From the NCBI GenBank assembly GCA_046756445.1, contig JBHHWI010000070.1, positions 1 through 15,454 on the forward strand: a stretch of 15,454 bases of DNA, in the 5' to 3' direction. The translations under genes and the position numbers were made by a program. The notes beneath the pieces are model-generated. The model saw only the letters and a program-made list of their open reading frames with translations, did no database searches and was not told the origin of the DNA. This stretch comes from JACZWL01 sp046756445. GTDB taxonomy: Bacteria > Pseudomonadota > Gammaproteobacteria > Steroidobacterales > Woeseiaceae. This document shows positions 1-7,831 of this stretch, one piece after another. Every line of letters begins with the position of its first letter. The stretch's first letter is position 1.

Positions 1-76
1 AGGCCAGTAGCTCAATTGGCAGAGCGGCGGTCTCCAAAACCGCAGGTTGGGGGTTCGATTCCCTCCTGGCCTGCCA
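1..76 (+). tRNA. tRNA-Trp (anticodon CCA)
   Basis: The sequence folds as a complete cloverleaf. The acceptor arms AGGCCAG (1–7) and CTGGCCT (66–72) pair perfectly, followed by discriminator G73 and an encoded CCA end (74–76). The anticodon loop around 31–38 carries CCA at 34–36, which reads the tryptophan codon UGG. The T loop contains TTCGATT at 54–60. It is very similar to gammaproteobacterial tRNA-Trp. No terminator-like hairpin with a T run follows before secE, so it is probably co-transcribed with secE-nusG from a promoter upstream of the window and released by RNase processing (inference). Confidence 0.98.
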
Positions 77-94
77 GACGAAGGCGCGACGTAT

Positions 95-108
95 CGCAGG
101 AGCCTGCG
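95..108 (+). other. Small hairpin between tRNA-Trp and secE
   Basis: CGCAGG (95–100) and CCTGCG (103–108) are perfect inverted arms; the realistic fold is a 5-bp stem with a 4-base loop. No T run follows, so it is not an intrinsic terminator. It may help define the 3' end during tRNA processing or the 5' end of the secE message, but that is inference. The rest of 77–138 shows no convincing promoter or strong Shine-Dalgarno sequence. Confidence 0.4.
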
Positions 109-138
109 CTGCCGGGCGATAACGGCGCATGAAGACAA

Positions 139-522
139 ATGACGACGACGACAACGGAAACGAGCGAGTCCGGCATACTGGACATCCTGAAGCTGCTCAT
201 CGCGGCCGGCCTGCTCGTGGGCGGTGTCTTTGGCTTCTACTGGTACGTCGCGTGGCCGCAGGCGCTGAGAGTGTTGCTCGTATTGGGGGGCTTGGGCGCC
301 TGCATCGGCATCGCGGCAACGAGCACCCAGGGTCAACGCGTCTGGGCCTTCATTCAGGGATCGCGTATTGAGATTCGCAAGGTCGTATGGCCGACTAAAC
401 AAGAGACAACTCAGACAGCCATTGCGGTGTTCATTTTCACTCTTGTTATGGCGTTGTTTTTCTGGGCGTTGGATTCTGGGTTGCTATGGCTGACACGCAC
501 TTTAGTCGGTTCGACCGGCTAG
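139..522 (+). CDS. secE: Preprotein translocase subunit SecE
   Basis: SecE is the essential small inner-membrane subunit of the SecYEG channel, where it clamps the two halves of SecY. This product has 127 residues, the same length as the E. coli protein, and shows the three-helix gammaproteobacterial form. Hydrophobic segments lie at about 17–38, 42–61 and 93–117. The amphipathic cytoplasmic stretch at about 66–90 carries the family signature RKVVWPTKQET (80–90). The ATG at 139 is the only sensible start, because an in-frame TGA lies at 130–132. The ribosome binding site is weak. The gene sits between tRNA-Trp and nusG, the usual order in this group, and ends in TAG a few bases before nusG, so the two are surely one message. 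Confidence 0.97.
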   Translation: MTTTTTETSESGILDILKLLIAAGLLVGGVFGFYWYVAWPQALRVLLVLGGLGACIGIAATSTQGQRVWAFIQGSRIEIRKVVWPTKQETTQTAIAVFIFTLVMALFFWALDSGLLWLTRTLVGSTG

Positions 523-538
523 CAGGAATTTGAGAGGT

Positions 539-1081
539 ATGGAGCAGGTGGCGTTACGCTGGTACATCGTGCACGCCTATTCCAATTTCGAACACAAGGT
601 TAAAGCCTCGCTCGAAGAGCGCATCAAGCTCATGGGGCTGGAGGACAAGTTCGGTGAGATTCTTGTCCCGACCGAAGAAGTGGTTGAAATGAAGGAAGGC
701 CAGAAGAGAAAAAGCGAGCGCAAGTTTTTTCCCGGCTATGTACTCGTTCAAATGGATATGGACGACGAGACATGGCATCTGGTCAAGGAGGTTCCCAAGG
801 TACTGGGGTTCATCGGCGGTTCGAGTGATCGCCCGGCGCCGATTACGGAAGCGGAAGCCAGCCAGATATTGCAACGTGTCAAGGAAGGCGTCGACAAGCC
901 GCGACCGAAGGTGTTGTTCGAGCCCGGTGAAGTCGTTCGGGTCGTTGATGGTCCGTTCAACGATTTCAGCGGTGTCGTTGAACAGGTGAATTACGAAAAG
1001 AGCCGCCTGCAGGTGGCGGTACAGATTTTGGGCCGTTCTACTCCGGTCGAGCTGGACTTCGGCCAGGTAGAAAAGGGTTAG
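539..1081 (+). CDS. nusG: Transcription termination/antitermination factor NusG
   Basis: NusG binds RNA polymerase across the cleft, suppresses pausing, and links polymerase to Rho or to ribosomal protein S10. From the ATG at 539 it has 180 residues. The NGN domain spans about 7–115, with RWYIVHAYS near the start and the RKFFPGYVLVQM core at 61–72. The C-terminal KOW domain is at about 128–160 (GEVVRVVDGPFNDFSG), and the protein ends in the typical PVELDFGQVEK. The start is uncertain. TTG at 530 would leave almost no Shine-Dalgarno spacing. ATG 539 has AGGA at 524–527, slightly far upstream. GTG 548 would give 177 residues beginning MALRWY, very like Pseudomonas NusG, with GGAG at 541–544. 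The gene lies 16 bases after secE. Confidence 0.97.
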   Translation: MEQVALRWYIVHAYSNFEHKVKASLEERIKLMGLEDKFGEILVPTEEVVEMKEGQKRKSERKFFPGYVLVQMDMDDETWHLVKEVPKVLGFIGGSSDRPAPITEAEASQILQRVKEGVDKPRPKVLFEPGEVVRVVDGPFNDFSGVVEQVNYEKSRLQVAVQILGRSTPVELDFGQVEKG

Positions 1082-1090
1082 GCATTTTTC

Positions 1091-1125
1091 GGCAATGCGC
1101 GGGCCGCAACGCGCCCGTGATTGCC
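1091..1125 (+). other. Strong hairpin downstream of nusG
   Basis: A 14-base left arm beginning GGCAAT (1091–1104) pairs with a 13-base right arm ending ATTGCC (1113–1125), with one bulged G, one G-U pair and an 8-base loop. It starts 9 bases after the nusG stop. A T run (1085–1089) lies before the hairpin and none follows it, so it is not a standard intrinsic terminator in either direction. It may protect the 3' end of a processed secE-nusG message or cause pausing (inference). Confidence 0.5.
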
Positions 1126-1234
1126 ATAGGTGATCGCAGGTGTAATCGGGCTTGCTGATGCAAGCGGATAACTTTCGATCCGATGAGATTAGACGAGGAG
1201 CCCTAACCAGGCGTTTGAACTCGAGAGGTGAGAG
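1126..1234 (+). promoter_or_regulatory. Structured leader of rplKA; candidate L1 feedback site
   Basis: In E. coli, L1 represses rplKA translation by binding the rplK leader, which mimics its 23S rRNA site. Here the leader holds a hairpin GCTTGC/GCAAGC (1150–1165) and next to it CGGAT/ATCCG (1165–1182). A purine-rich stretch GATGAGATTAG (1182–1192) follows and could be the unpaired recognition part. The Shine-Dalgarno run GAGAGGTGAGAG lies directly before the rplK ATG. The L1 assignment rests on position and on loose resemblance to the rRNA site. I see no convincing promoter: TTGCCA (1121–1126) and TGTAAT (1141–1146) are only 14 bases apart. Confidence 0.35.
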
Positions 1235-1669
1235 ATGGCAAAGAAAGTTGCTGGTTATATCAAGCTGCAGGTTCCTGCAGGTCAGGCGAACCCGAGCCCG
1301 CCGGTCGGCCCGGCACTGGGTCAGCACGGCGTAAACATCATGGAGTTCTGCAAGGCGTTTAACGCGCAGACGCAGGGCACAGAGCCGGGCTTGCCAATTC
1401 CGGTGATTATTACGGTCTATGCGGATCGAAGTTTCACGTTTATCTCGAAGACACCGCCTGCGGCAGTCCTGTTGCGCAAGGCCGCGGGAGTACCGAAAGG
1501 ATCGGGAGAACCCAACATGGAGAAGGTCGGCAAGGTAAATCGCAATCAGCTTGAAGAGATTGCTACGACCAAGATGCCGGACCTGACCGCGGCCGATATG
1601 GACGCTGCTGTGCGTACGATTGCAGGCACCGCCCGCAGCATGGGAATTGAAACGGAGGGCGTCAAGTAA
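1235..1669 (+). CDS. rplK: 50S ribosomal protein L11
   Basis: L11 binds the GTPase-associated region of 23S rRNA at the base of the L7/L12 stalk. It takes part in factor-driven GTP hydrolysis and in RelA activation by uncharged tRNA. The product has 144 residues (E. coli 142). The N-terminal domain (about 1–70) carries the proline-rich VPAGQANPSPPVGPALGQHG segment, where thiopeptide antibiotics bind. The C-terminal RNA-binding domain (about 76–144) carries KTPPAAVLLRKAAG and ends near GTARSMGIE. The start is fixed by homology (MAKKVAGYIKLQ) and by a strong GAGAGGTGAGAG ribosome binding site. The stop TAA shares its last base with the ATG of rplA (TAATG), so rplA is probably translationally coupled. 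Confidence 0.99.
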   Translation: MAKKVAGYIKLQVPAGQANPSPPVGPALGQHGVNIMEFCKAFNAQTQGTEPGLPIPVIITVYADRSFTFISKTPPAAVLLRKAAGVPKGSGEPNMEKVGKVNRNQLEEIATTKMPDLTAADMDAAVRTIAGTARSMGIETEGVK

Positions 1670-2364
1670 TGGCCGCTTTGACGAAACGCAGGAAGCTGGG
1701 TCGCGAAAAGGTCGAAGCCACCAAGATCTATCAGGTCGATGAGGCTCTTGCGCTGGTTAAGGAACTGGCAAGTGCGAAGTTCCCCGAGAGCATAGACGTT
1801 TCGGTGAATTTGGGCGTCGATCCACGCAAGTCGGACCAGGTTGTCCGTGGGTCGACCGTATTGCCGAACGGCACGGGCAAGTCGGTACGCGTCGCGGTAT
1901 TCGCGCAGGGCGACAACGCCGAGAAAGCCAAGGCAGCCGGTGCCGATGTTGTCGGCTTCGAAGACCTGGCCGAGCAGATCAAAGGCGGTAACCTGAATTT
2001 CGAAGTCGTGATTGCGACTCCCGATGCCATGCGCGTCGTCGGCACGCTTGGCCAGATTCTCGGACCCAGGGGCTTGATGCCCAATCCGAAGGTCGGCACG
2101 GTGACCGCGGACGTTGAAACGGCCGTGCGAAATGCGAAAGCCGGGCAGGTCCGTTACCGTACGGACAAGGCGGGAATTATCCATTGCCCGATTGGTCGGG
2201 CGGATTTTGACGTGCCGGCGCTGAGGGAAAACCTGAATGCCTTGCTGGCCGACCTCAAGAAGGCGAAACCGGCGGCGTCCAAAGGTGCATATTTGAAGAA
2301 GCTGACCGTGTCCTCAACGATGGGGCCCGGTGTATCGGTGGACCGGGCATCGGTCGATGCCTAG
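1669..2364 (+). CDS. rplA: 50S ribosomal protein L1
   Basis: L1 forms the mobile L1 stalk that moves with the E-site tRNA, and in E. coli it represses its own operon (rplKA). The product is 231 residues (E. coli 234) and aligns throughout. Landmarks are LTKRRKLGREKVEATK near the start, VNLGVDPRKSDQVVRG at about 46–61, ATPDAMRVVGTLGQILGPRG in the middle, and LMPNPKVGTVT followed by the RNA-contacting NAKAGQVRYRTDK region. The start overlaps the rplK stop by one base, and GGAGGG at 1654–1659 inside rplK gives a 9-base spacing, an excellent Shine-Dalgarno. It ends in TAG, which is uncommon in highly expressed genes. A 310-base leader for rplJ follows. Confidence 0.99.
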   Translation: MAALTKRRKLGREKVEATKIYQVDEALALVKELASAKFPESIDVSVNLGVDPRKSDQVVRGSTVLPNGTGKSVRVAVFAQGDNAEKAKAAGADVVGFEDLAEQIKGGNLNFEVVIATPDAMRVVGTLGQILGPRGLMPNPKVGTVTADVETAVRNAKAGQVRYRTDKAGIIHCPIGRADFDVPALRENLNALLADLKKAKPAASKGAYLKKLTVSSTMGPGVSVDRASVDA

Positions 2365-2674
2365 TCGGGCTGGTGATGAGGCCGTGTCAGTCGATCGGAC
2401 GAGCGTGAATGCCCGATCTTATGGTTTTGCGGTTTTGAGCGGTGCCGGGCACCGGACTGAAAGCCGTAAAAGGGCCGGTTTTTCCGGCCGTCGTCGAAGA
2501 CCGTAGGTGGTCGGTATGACACCCGACCTTAATCTAATACCTACGCAGATGGTGTTGCCTGAGTCAGAGTGGTCTGGCGAATGGTCACCGTTCGACATTG
2601 GGTAGTGGAGAGGGACTCCGCTGAATGGCTGGTTTATACCGGCTTACGTTGTGACCACAAGCCAGGAGAAATTC
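2365..2674 (+). promoter_or_regulatory. Structured rplA–rplJ intergenic leader
   Basis: This 310-base gap has no gene and is rich in inverted repeats. In order they are: GGTGC/GCACC (2441–2453, 3-base loop); GGCCGG/CCGGCC around TTTTT (2473–2489); the long L10-type element at 2502–2545; CGAATGG/CCGTTCG (2578–2594, with a U-G pair); AGTGGAG/CTCCGCT (2604–2622, one U-G pair); and a GGC/GCC plus TTGT/ACAA fold (2641–2663) abutting the Shine-Dalgarno AGGAGAA (2664–2670). In E. coli a promoter for rplJL and the L10 feedback site lie in the equivalent region. I find no near-consensus -35/-10 pair here, so any promoter is weak or divergent, or transcription reads through from rplKA. Confidence 0.6.
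2502..2545 (+). promoter_or_regulatory. Candidate L10(L12)4-binding RNA operator of rplJL
   Basis: The outer stem CGTAGGT (2502–2508) pairs perfectly with ACCTACG (2539–2545). The inner stem GGTCGG (2509–2514) pairs perfectly with CCGACC (2523–2528) and closes an 8-base loop. The two stems are directly continuous on the 5' side. On the 3' side they are separated by a 10-base bulge, TTAATCTAAT (2529–2538). A helix with a one-sided bulge, about 130 bases before rplJ, matches the place and general shape of the E. coli site where the L10–L7/L12 complex binds through a kink-turn-like bulge to repress rplJ translation. The base pairing is seen directly; the protein assignment is inferred from family knowledge and position. 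Confidence 0.7.
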
Positions 2675-3223
2675 ATGGCACTGAAACTCGAAGACAAAAA
2701 GAAATTTGTCAAAGAGGTAAACGCGATCGCCGGTGACTCTATCACCGCTGTTGTGGCGGAATACAGAGGCTTGTCCGTAGCAGAGATGACGGAGCTGCGT
2801 AAGGAAGCGCGCAGTGCCGGCGTATACCTGCGTGTCGTCAAAAACACGCTGGCACGCCGGGCCGTCGAAGGGACCGAGTTCGAGTGCATGAAGGAATCAC
2901 TCTCAGGACCGATTCTGCTCGCGTTTGCAAAAGACGATCCAGGTGCCGCTGCCAGAGTCATCAAGGAATTCGCCAGGGGGCACGACGCGCTCAAGGCGGT
3001 ATCGCTATCTGCCGGTGGCGAATTATTGCCAGCGACTGATCTTGCAAAGTTGGCAGATCTGCCAACGCTCGATCAGGGTCGGGCAATGTTGCTGGGCGTG
3101 ATGGTGGCACCGATGACCAAACTGGTACGGACACTTGCTGAGCCATCCGCGATGCTTGCACGGACACTGTCCGCGCGCGGCGATCAGGAGACGGCCTCGG
3201 TGGTCGCAGACACTTCAAACTGA
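2675..3223 (+). CDS. rplJ: 50S ribosomal protein L10
   Basis: L10 anchors the L7/L12 dimers to 23S rRNA near L11, forming the stalk base, and in complex with L7/L12 represses its own operon. From the ATG at 2675 the product is 182 residues. Its N-terminal rRNA-binding domain reads MALKLEDKKKFVKEV and continues through VVAEYRGLSVAEMTELRKEAR and YLRVVKNTLARRAVEGTEF. The C-terminal L12-docking helix begins near KLVRTLAEPSAM (149–160). It is about 17 residues longer than E. coli L10 (165), with an extra tail after about residue 165. A GTG at 2651 would add 8 residues. ATG 2675 is preferred because it matches the family start and has AGGAGAA (2664–2670) 4 bases upstream. Confidence 0.98.
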   Translation: MALKLEDKKKFVKEVNAIAGDSITAVVAEYRGLSVAEMTELRKEARSAGVYLRVVKNTLARRAVEGTEFECMKESLSGPILLAFAKDDPGAAARVIKEFARGHDALKAVSLSAGGELLPATDLAKLADLPTLDQGRAMLLGVMVAPMTKLVRTLAEPSAMLARTLSARGDQETASVVADTSN

Positions 3224-3247
3224 TTCAGGACTAAGAGGAAAAGAGAA

Positions 3248-3631
3248 ATGGCATTGTCAAACGAAGACCTGCTCAAAGAGTTGAGCGCAAAGCCGATCAT
3301 GGAGGTTGTTGACCTCGTCAAGTTGCTCGAGGAAGAGTGGGGCGTATCGGCCGCTGCCCCCGTTGCGGTTGCCGCAGCCGGCGCCGCCGGAGGCGACGCG
3401 ACCGCGGCCGCCGAGGAGAAGACCGAGTTCGACGTCGTATTGTCGAGCTTTGGTGAGAACAAGGTTTCGGTCATCAAGGCAGTTCGCACGATTACCGGTC
3501 TCGGCCTGAAAGAGGCCAAGGACGCGGTCGAGGGCGCACCGTCAACAATCAAGGAAGGAGCATCGAAGGAAGACGCCGAGAACTTCAAGAAGCAGCTTGA
3601 AGAGGCCGGCGCAACTGTCGAGCTCAAGTAA
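3248..3631 (+). CDS. rplL: 50S ribosomal protein L7/L12
   Basis: L7/L12 is the multi-copy stalk protein that recruits EF-Tu, EF-G, IF2 and RF3 and stimulates their GTPase activity. The product has 127 residues. The N-terminal dimerisation and L10-binding domain spans about 1–33. A flexible hinge rich in alanine and glycine follows (about 34–57). The globular C-terminal domain (about 58–127) contains the factor-binding surface KVSVIKAVR–TGLGLKEAKDAVEG. AGAGGA at 3234–3239 gives an 8-base Shine-Dalgarno spacing. It lies 24 bases after rplJ and shares its leader control. It ends in TAA, and hairpins in the rpoB leader follow. Confidence 0.99.
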   Translation: MALSNEDLLKELSAKPIMEVVDLVKLLEEEWGVSAAAPVAVAAAGAAGGDATAAAEEKTEFDVVLSSFGENKVSVIKAVRTITGLGLKEAKDAVEGAPSTIKEGASKEDAENFKKQLEEAGATVELK

Positions 3632-3657
3632 CACGGGCTTACTGTGCCTGTGATACA

Positions 3658-3671
3658 GGACCAGTTGGTCC
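3658..3671 (+). other. Perfect hairpin in the rplL–rpoB gap
   Basis: GGACC (3658–3662) and GGTCC (3667–3671) are perfect arms around AGTT. It lies 26 bases after the rplL stop, with no T run behind it. It may protect the rplJL message end or act together with the larger hairpin just downstream. Confidence 0.45.
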
Positions 3672-3680
3672 GATAGTGCA

Positions 3681-3716
3681 AGAGCAGCCTGCGATGGAAC
3701 ACCGCCGGCTGCCTCT
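3681..3716 (+). promoter_or_regulatory. Long imperfect hairpin before rpoB; candidate attenuator or RNase III site
   Basis: AGAG+CAGCC (3681–3689) pairs with GGCTG+CTCT (3707–3711 and 3713–3716), with one bulged C. GCG (3691–3693) pairs with CGC (3703–3705), with a T/C mismatch between the two stems and a 9-base loop. In E. coli the rplL–rpoB gap holds a partial terminator and an RNase III processing site that together lower rpoBC expression relative to rplJL. This hairpin sits in the same place. Only two T residues follow the stem, so a leaky pause or a processing site fits better than a strong terminator. Confidence 0.45.
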
Positions 3717-3752
3717 TGGCGTCCGTGTGATTCGTACGAGGTAATCATCCGA

Positions 3753-6700
3753 ATGGCTTATACATTCACTGAGAAGAAACGCATCAGAAAGAATTTCGGC
3801 AAGCGGCCGACTATTCTGGACGTGCCTTATCTTCTTGCAATCCAGCTGGATTCATACCGGAAATTCCTGCAGACGGACATTTCCGAAGACGATCGCGAAA
3901 ACATCGGCCTGCATGCTGCGTTTCAGACCGTATTTCCGATCGTCAGCTACTCCGGAAATGCCGCGCTCGAGTACGTGAGCTACCGCCTCGGCGAGCCCGT
4001 ATTCGATGTCAAAGAGTGTCAGATGCGTGGCCTTACTTACGCCGCACCCATTCGCGTCAAAGTCCGGCTGATCATCTATGACCGGGAAGCGAGCGGCGCG
4101 AAGAAGCCCGTCAAAGACATTCGTGAACAGGAAGTCTATCTCGGCGAGATGCCGCTGATGACTGATCACGGTACGTTCGTCATAAACGGCACCGAGAGAG
4201 TGATTGTCTCCCAGTTGCACCGGTCGCCGGGCGTATTTTTTGATCACGACAAGGGCAAGACCCACTCGTCGGGCAAGCTCCTGTTCTCCGCCCGGGTCAT
4301 TCCGTACCGGGGGTCGTGGCTCGATTTCGAGTTCGACCCGAAAGACTGCGTTTTCGCGCGGATCGACCGACGCCGGAAACTGCCTGTCACGATCATCCTT
4401 CGGGCGCTGGGCCTGAGCAACGAGGAAATGCTCGATATTTTCTTCGAGACCAATGACTTCTATCTGTCGACGAAAGACATTCGCATGGGTCTGGTGCCCC
4501 AGCGGCTTCGCGGCGAGACGGCAATTTTCGATATCAAGCTGGGCCGCAAGCTGATCGTCGAGGAGGGCCGGCGAATCACCGCCAAGCACATTCGCGAAAT
4601 GGATAAATCCAGGGTCGACAACCTGGTCGTGCCCCCTGAGTATCTCGAGGGCAAGATCCTCGCGCACGGCGTCGTCGACGAAGAAACCGGAGAACTACTG
4701 GCAGACGCGAACACTGAGCTGACAGCGGAGCTTATCGAGGTGCTTGTCGAAAAAGGCGTCGAGCACATCCGGACCCTTTACGTGAATGACCTCGATCGCG
4801 GTCCTTACATTTCGAACACGCTGCGAATCGATCCGTCGACGACACGGCTCGAGGCGCTCGTCGAGATTTATCGCATGATGCGCCCGGGTGAGCCGCCGAC
4901 GAAGGAAGCAGCAGAAAATCTGTTCCAGAACCTGTTTTTCAATCCGGACCGATACGATCTCTCGGCGGTCGGCCGGATGAAGTTCAATCGCCGGGTCGGC
5001 CGCGACACGTCCGACGGCGGCGGTGTGCTGGATAACGATGACATTCTGGATGTTCTGCGGACGCTGATCGATATTCGTAACGGGTACGGCACGGTCGACG
5101 ATATCGATCACCTCGGCAACCGGCGCGTGCGAAGCATCGGCGAGATGGCTGAAAATGCGTTCCGCGTCGGTCTTGTCCGCGTGGAACGGGCAGTCAAGGA
5201 GCGCCTGACTCAAGCGGAGACCGAGGGCCTCATGCCGCAGGAGATGATCAACGCGAAACCTGTCGCGGCGGCAGTCAAGGAGTTCTTCGGATCCAGCCAG
5301 CTGTCCCAGTTCATGGACCAGAATAACCCGTTGTCGGAGGTCACTCACAAGCGCCGCGTATCCGCGCTCGGGCCCGGTGGCCTGACGCGTGAGCGGGCGG
5401 GATTCGAGGTGCGTGACGTGCACCCGACCCACTACGGCCGTGTGTGTCCGATCGAGACGCCTGAAGGCCCCAATATCGGCCTGATCAACTCGCTGGCCGT
5501 CTATGCGCGGACCAACGAATACGGCTTTCTCGAGACACCGTACCGGAAAGTGACCAACGGCAAGGTGACCAATAAGATCGAGTACCTGTCCGCCATCGAG
5601 GAAAGTCAGTACGTCATCGCACAGGCGAATGCGGTCCTCGACAAGCAGGGTCGATTCGTCGATGCGCTGGTCTCGGTGCGACACAAGAACGAGTTCACGC
5701 TGTCCGATCCGTCGACCATTGATTTCATGGATGTATCTCCGAGGCAGATCGTTTCTGTCGCCGCCTCGCTGATCCCGTTCCTCGAGCATGACGATGCAAA
5801 CAGGGCGCTGATGGGTTCGAACATGCAACGTCAGGCAGTTCCCACACTGCGTTCCGAAGCGCCGCTGGTCGGCACCGGCATGGAAAGAGCGGTGGCCGTC
5901 GACTCCGGCGTTACAGTCGTAGCCACGCGTGGCGGGACCGTCGATTCCGTGGACGCATCCCGCATCGTGGTCCGGGTAAACGACGATGAAACCGATGCCG
6001 GAGAATCAGGGGTCGATATCTATAACCTGACGAAATACACCCGGTCGAATCAGAACACCTGCATCAACCAGCGGCCGCTCGTAAAGGCGGGCGACCAGAT
6101 TGCCGGCGGCGACGTCCTCGCCGACGGACCGTCGACCAGCATCGGTGAGCTGGCGCTCGGTCAGAATCTGCTGGTCGCGTTCATGCCCTGGAACGGCTAC
6201 AACTTCGAGGACTCGATTCTGATCTCGGAACGCGTGGTTCAGGAGGACCGTTTCACGACGATTCATATCGAAGAGCTGTCGTGCGTCGCACGCGATACCA
6301 AGCTCGGACCGGAGGACATCACTGCGGATATCCCGAACGTCGGCGACGCAGCGCTTGCAAAGCTGGATGAGTCGGGCATCGCGTTTATCGGCGCCGAGGT
6401 CAATGCGGGCGATATTCTCGTCGGCAAGGTGACGCCCAAGGGCGAGACCCAGCTGACGCCGGAGGAGAAGCTGTTGCGCGCGATCTTCGGTGAAAAGGCC
6501 TCTGACGTAAAGGACACCAGCTTGCGCGTGCCGCCCGGGATGGACGGCACGGTCATCGACGTACGCGTATTCACACGAGACGGCGTCGAAAAAGACGCGA
6601 GGGCGCTGGCGATCGAGAAGTCCGAACTGGAATCCGTGCGCAAGGACCTGGATGACACATTGAGAATCCTCGAAGAGGACATTTACCAGCGCGTCGAGCG

Positions 6701-7831
6701 AATGTTGACCAGCAAGATGGCTCAGGGCGGTCCGTTGAAGCTCAAGTCGGGCAGCAAGATTACCAAAGCCTACCTGGATGAAGTTCCCCGCGATCAATGG
6801 TTCGAGATCCGCCTCAAGAACGACGAGGCGAATGAGCAGTTACAGAAGGCATTCGAGCGCCTGAAAGCACAGCGCGCAGAGTTTGACCAGCGCTTCGAGG
6901 AAAAGAAAGACAAGATCACGGCGGGAGATGATCTCGCCCCGGGTGTCCTGAAGATGGTCAAGGTCTATCTCGCTGTCAAGCGACGCATTCAGCCGGGCGA
7001 CAAGATGGCTGGACGTCACGGCAACAAGGGTGTTATCTCGACCATCGTTCCGGTTGAGGACATGCCGTATCTCGACGACGGCACACCGGTCGATATCGTG
7101 CTCAATCCATTAGGCGTCCCGTCGCGAATGAACGTCGGGCAGGTGCTGGAGACGCACCTGGGCTGGGCCGCGAAAGGCCTTGGCAGAAAGATCGGCGGCA
7201 TGCTGGCAGCGCAGGCAACAACCGCAAGGATCCGGCAGTTCCTCGAGACGATTTATAACAAGTCCGGTGGCAAGACGGAGGACTTCAAATCGCTCACGGA
7301 TCCCGAACTCATCGAGCTGGCAGGCAACCTGGTGGAGGGCGTGCCGATCGCGACGCCGGTATTTGACGGCGCAACCGAAGTCGAGATCAAGTCAATGCTC
7401 GACCTCGCCGAGCTGTCCGATACCGGCCAGACCAAGCTGATTGATGGCCGCACCGGAGAGCCCTTCGATCGCGATGTCACGGTGGGGTACATGTACATGC
7501 TCAAGCTGAATCATCTTGTCGACGACAAAATGCATGCACGTTCGACCGGGCCTTACAGCCTCGTCACGCAGCAGCCGTTAGGCGGCAAGGCGCAGTTCGG
7601 CGGTCAGCGCTTCGGTGAGATGGAAGTGTGGGCACTGGAAGCCTACGGCGCTGCCTACACCCTGCAGGAGATGCTGACGGTGAAGTCGGATGACGTGCAG
7701 GGTCGCACCAAGATGTACAAGAACATCGTTGATGGTGAGCATGAAATGGATGCCGGCATGCCCGAGTCCTTCAACGTACTCGTTAAAGAGATTCGATCGC
7801 TGGGAATCAACATTGAACTGGAAACAGACTG

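Noticed and set aside
129..371. ATG-initiated frame overlapping the start of secE in another phase
   Set aside because: It lies inside the clear secE gene, is Arg/Gly-rich and has no conserved features.
1121..1146. TTGCCA and TGTAAT as a promoter for rplK
   Set aside because: Each box is close to consensus, but the spacer is only 14 bases and the first box lies in the hairpin arm.
2423..2438. Tandem GGTTTTGC/GGTTTTGA repeat before rplJ
   Set aside because: Only two 8-base copies with a mismatch; easily chance, and no function is suggested.
5283..5370. Possible rifampicin-resistance changes in the RpoB cluster
   Set aside because: All three classical positions (D522, H532, S537 here) carry the wild-type residue.
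4695..5828. 377-codon open frame on the minus strand inside rpoB
   Set aside because: It is wholly antisense to a conserved gene. Its product is rich in Arg/His/Leu as expected from reverse reading of G+C-rich codons and resembles no family I know.
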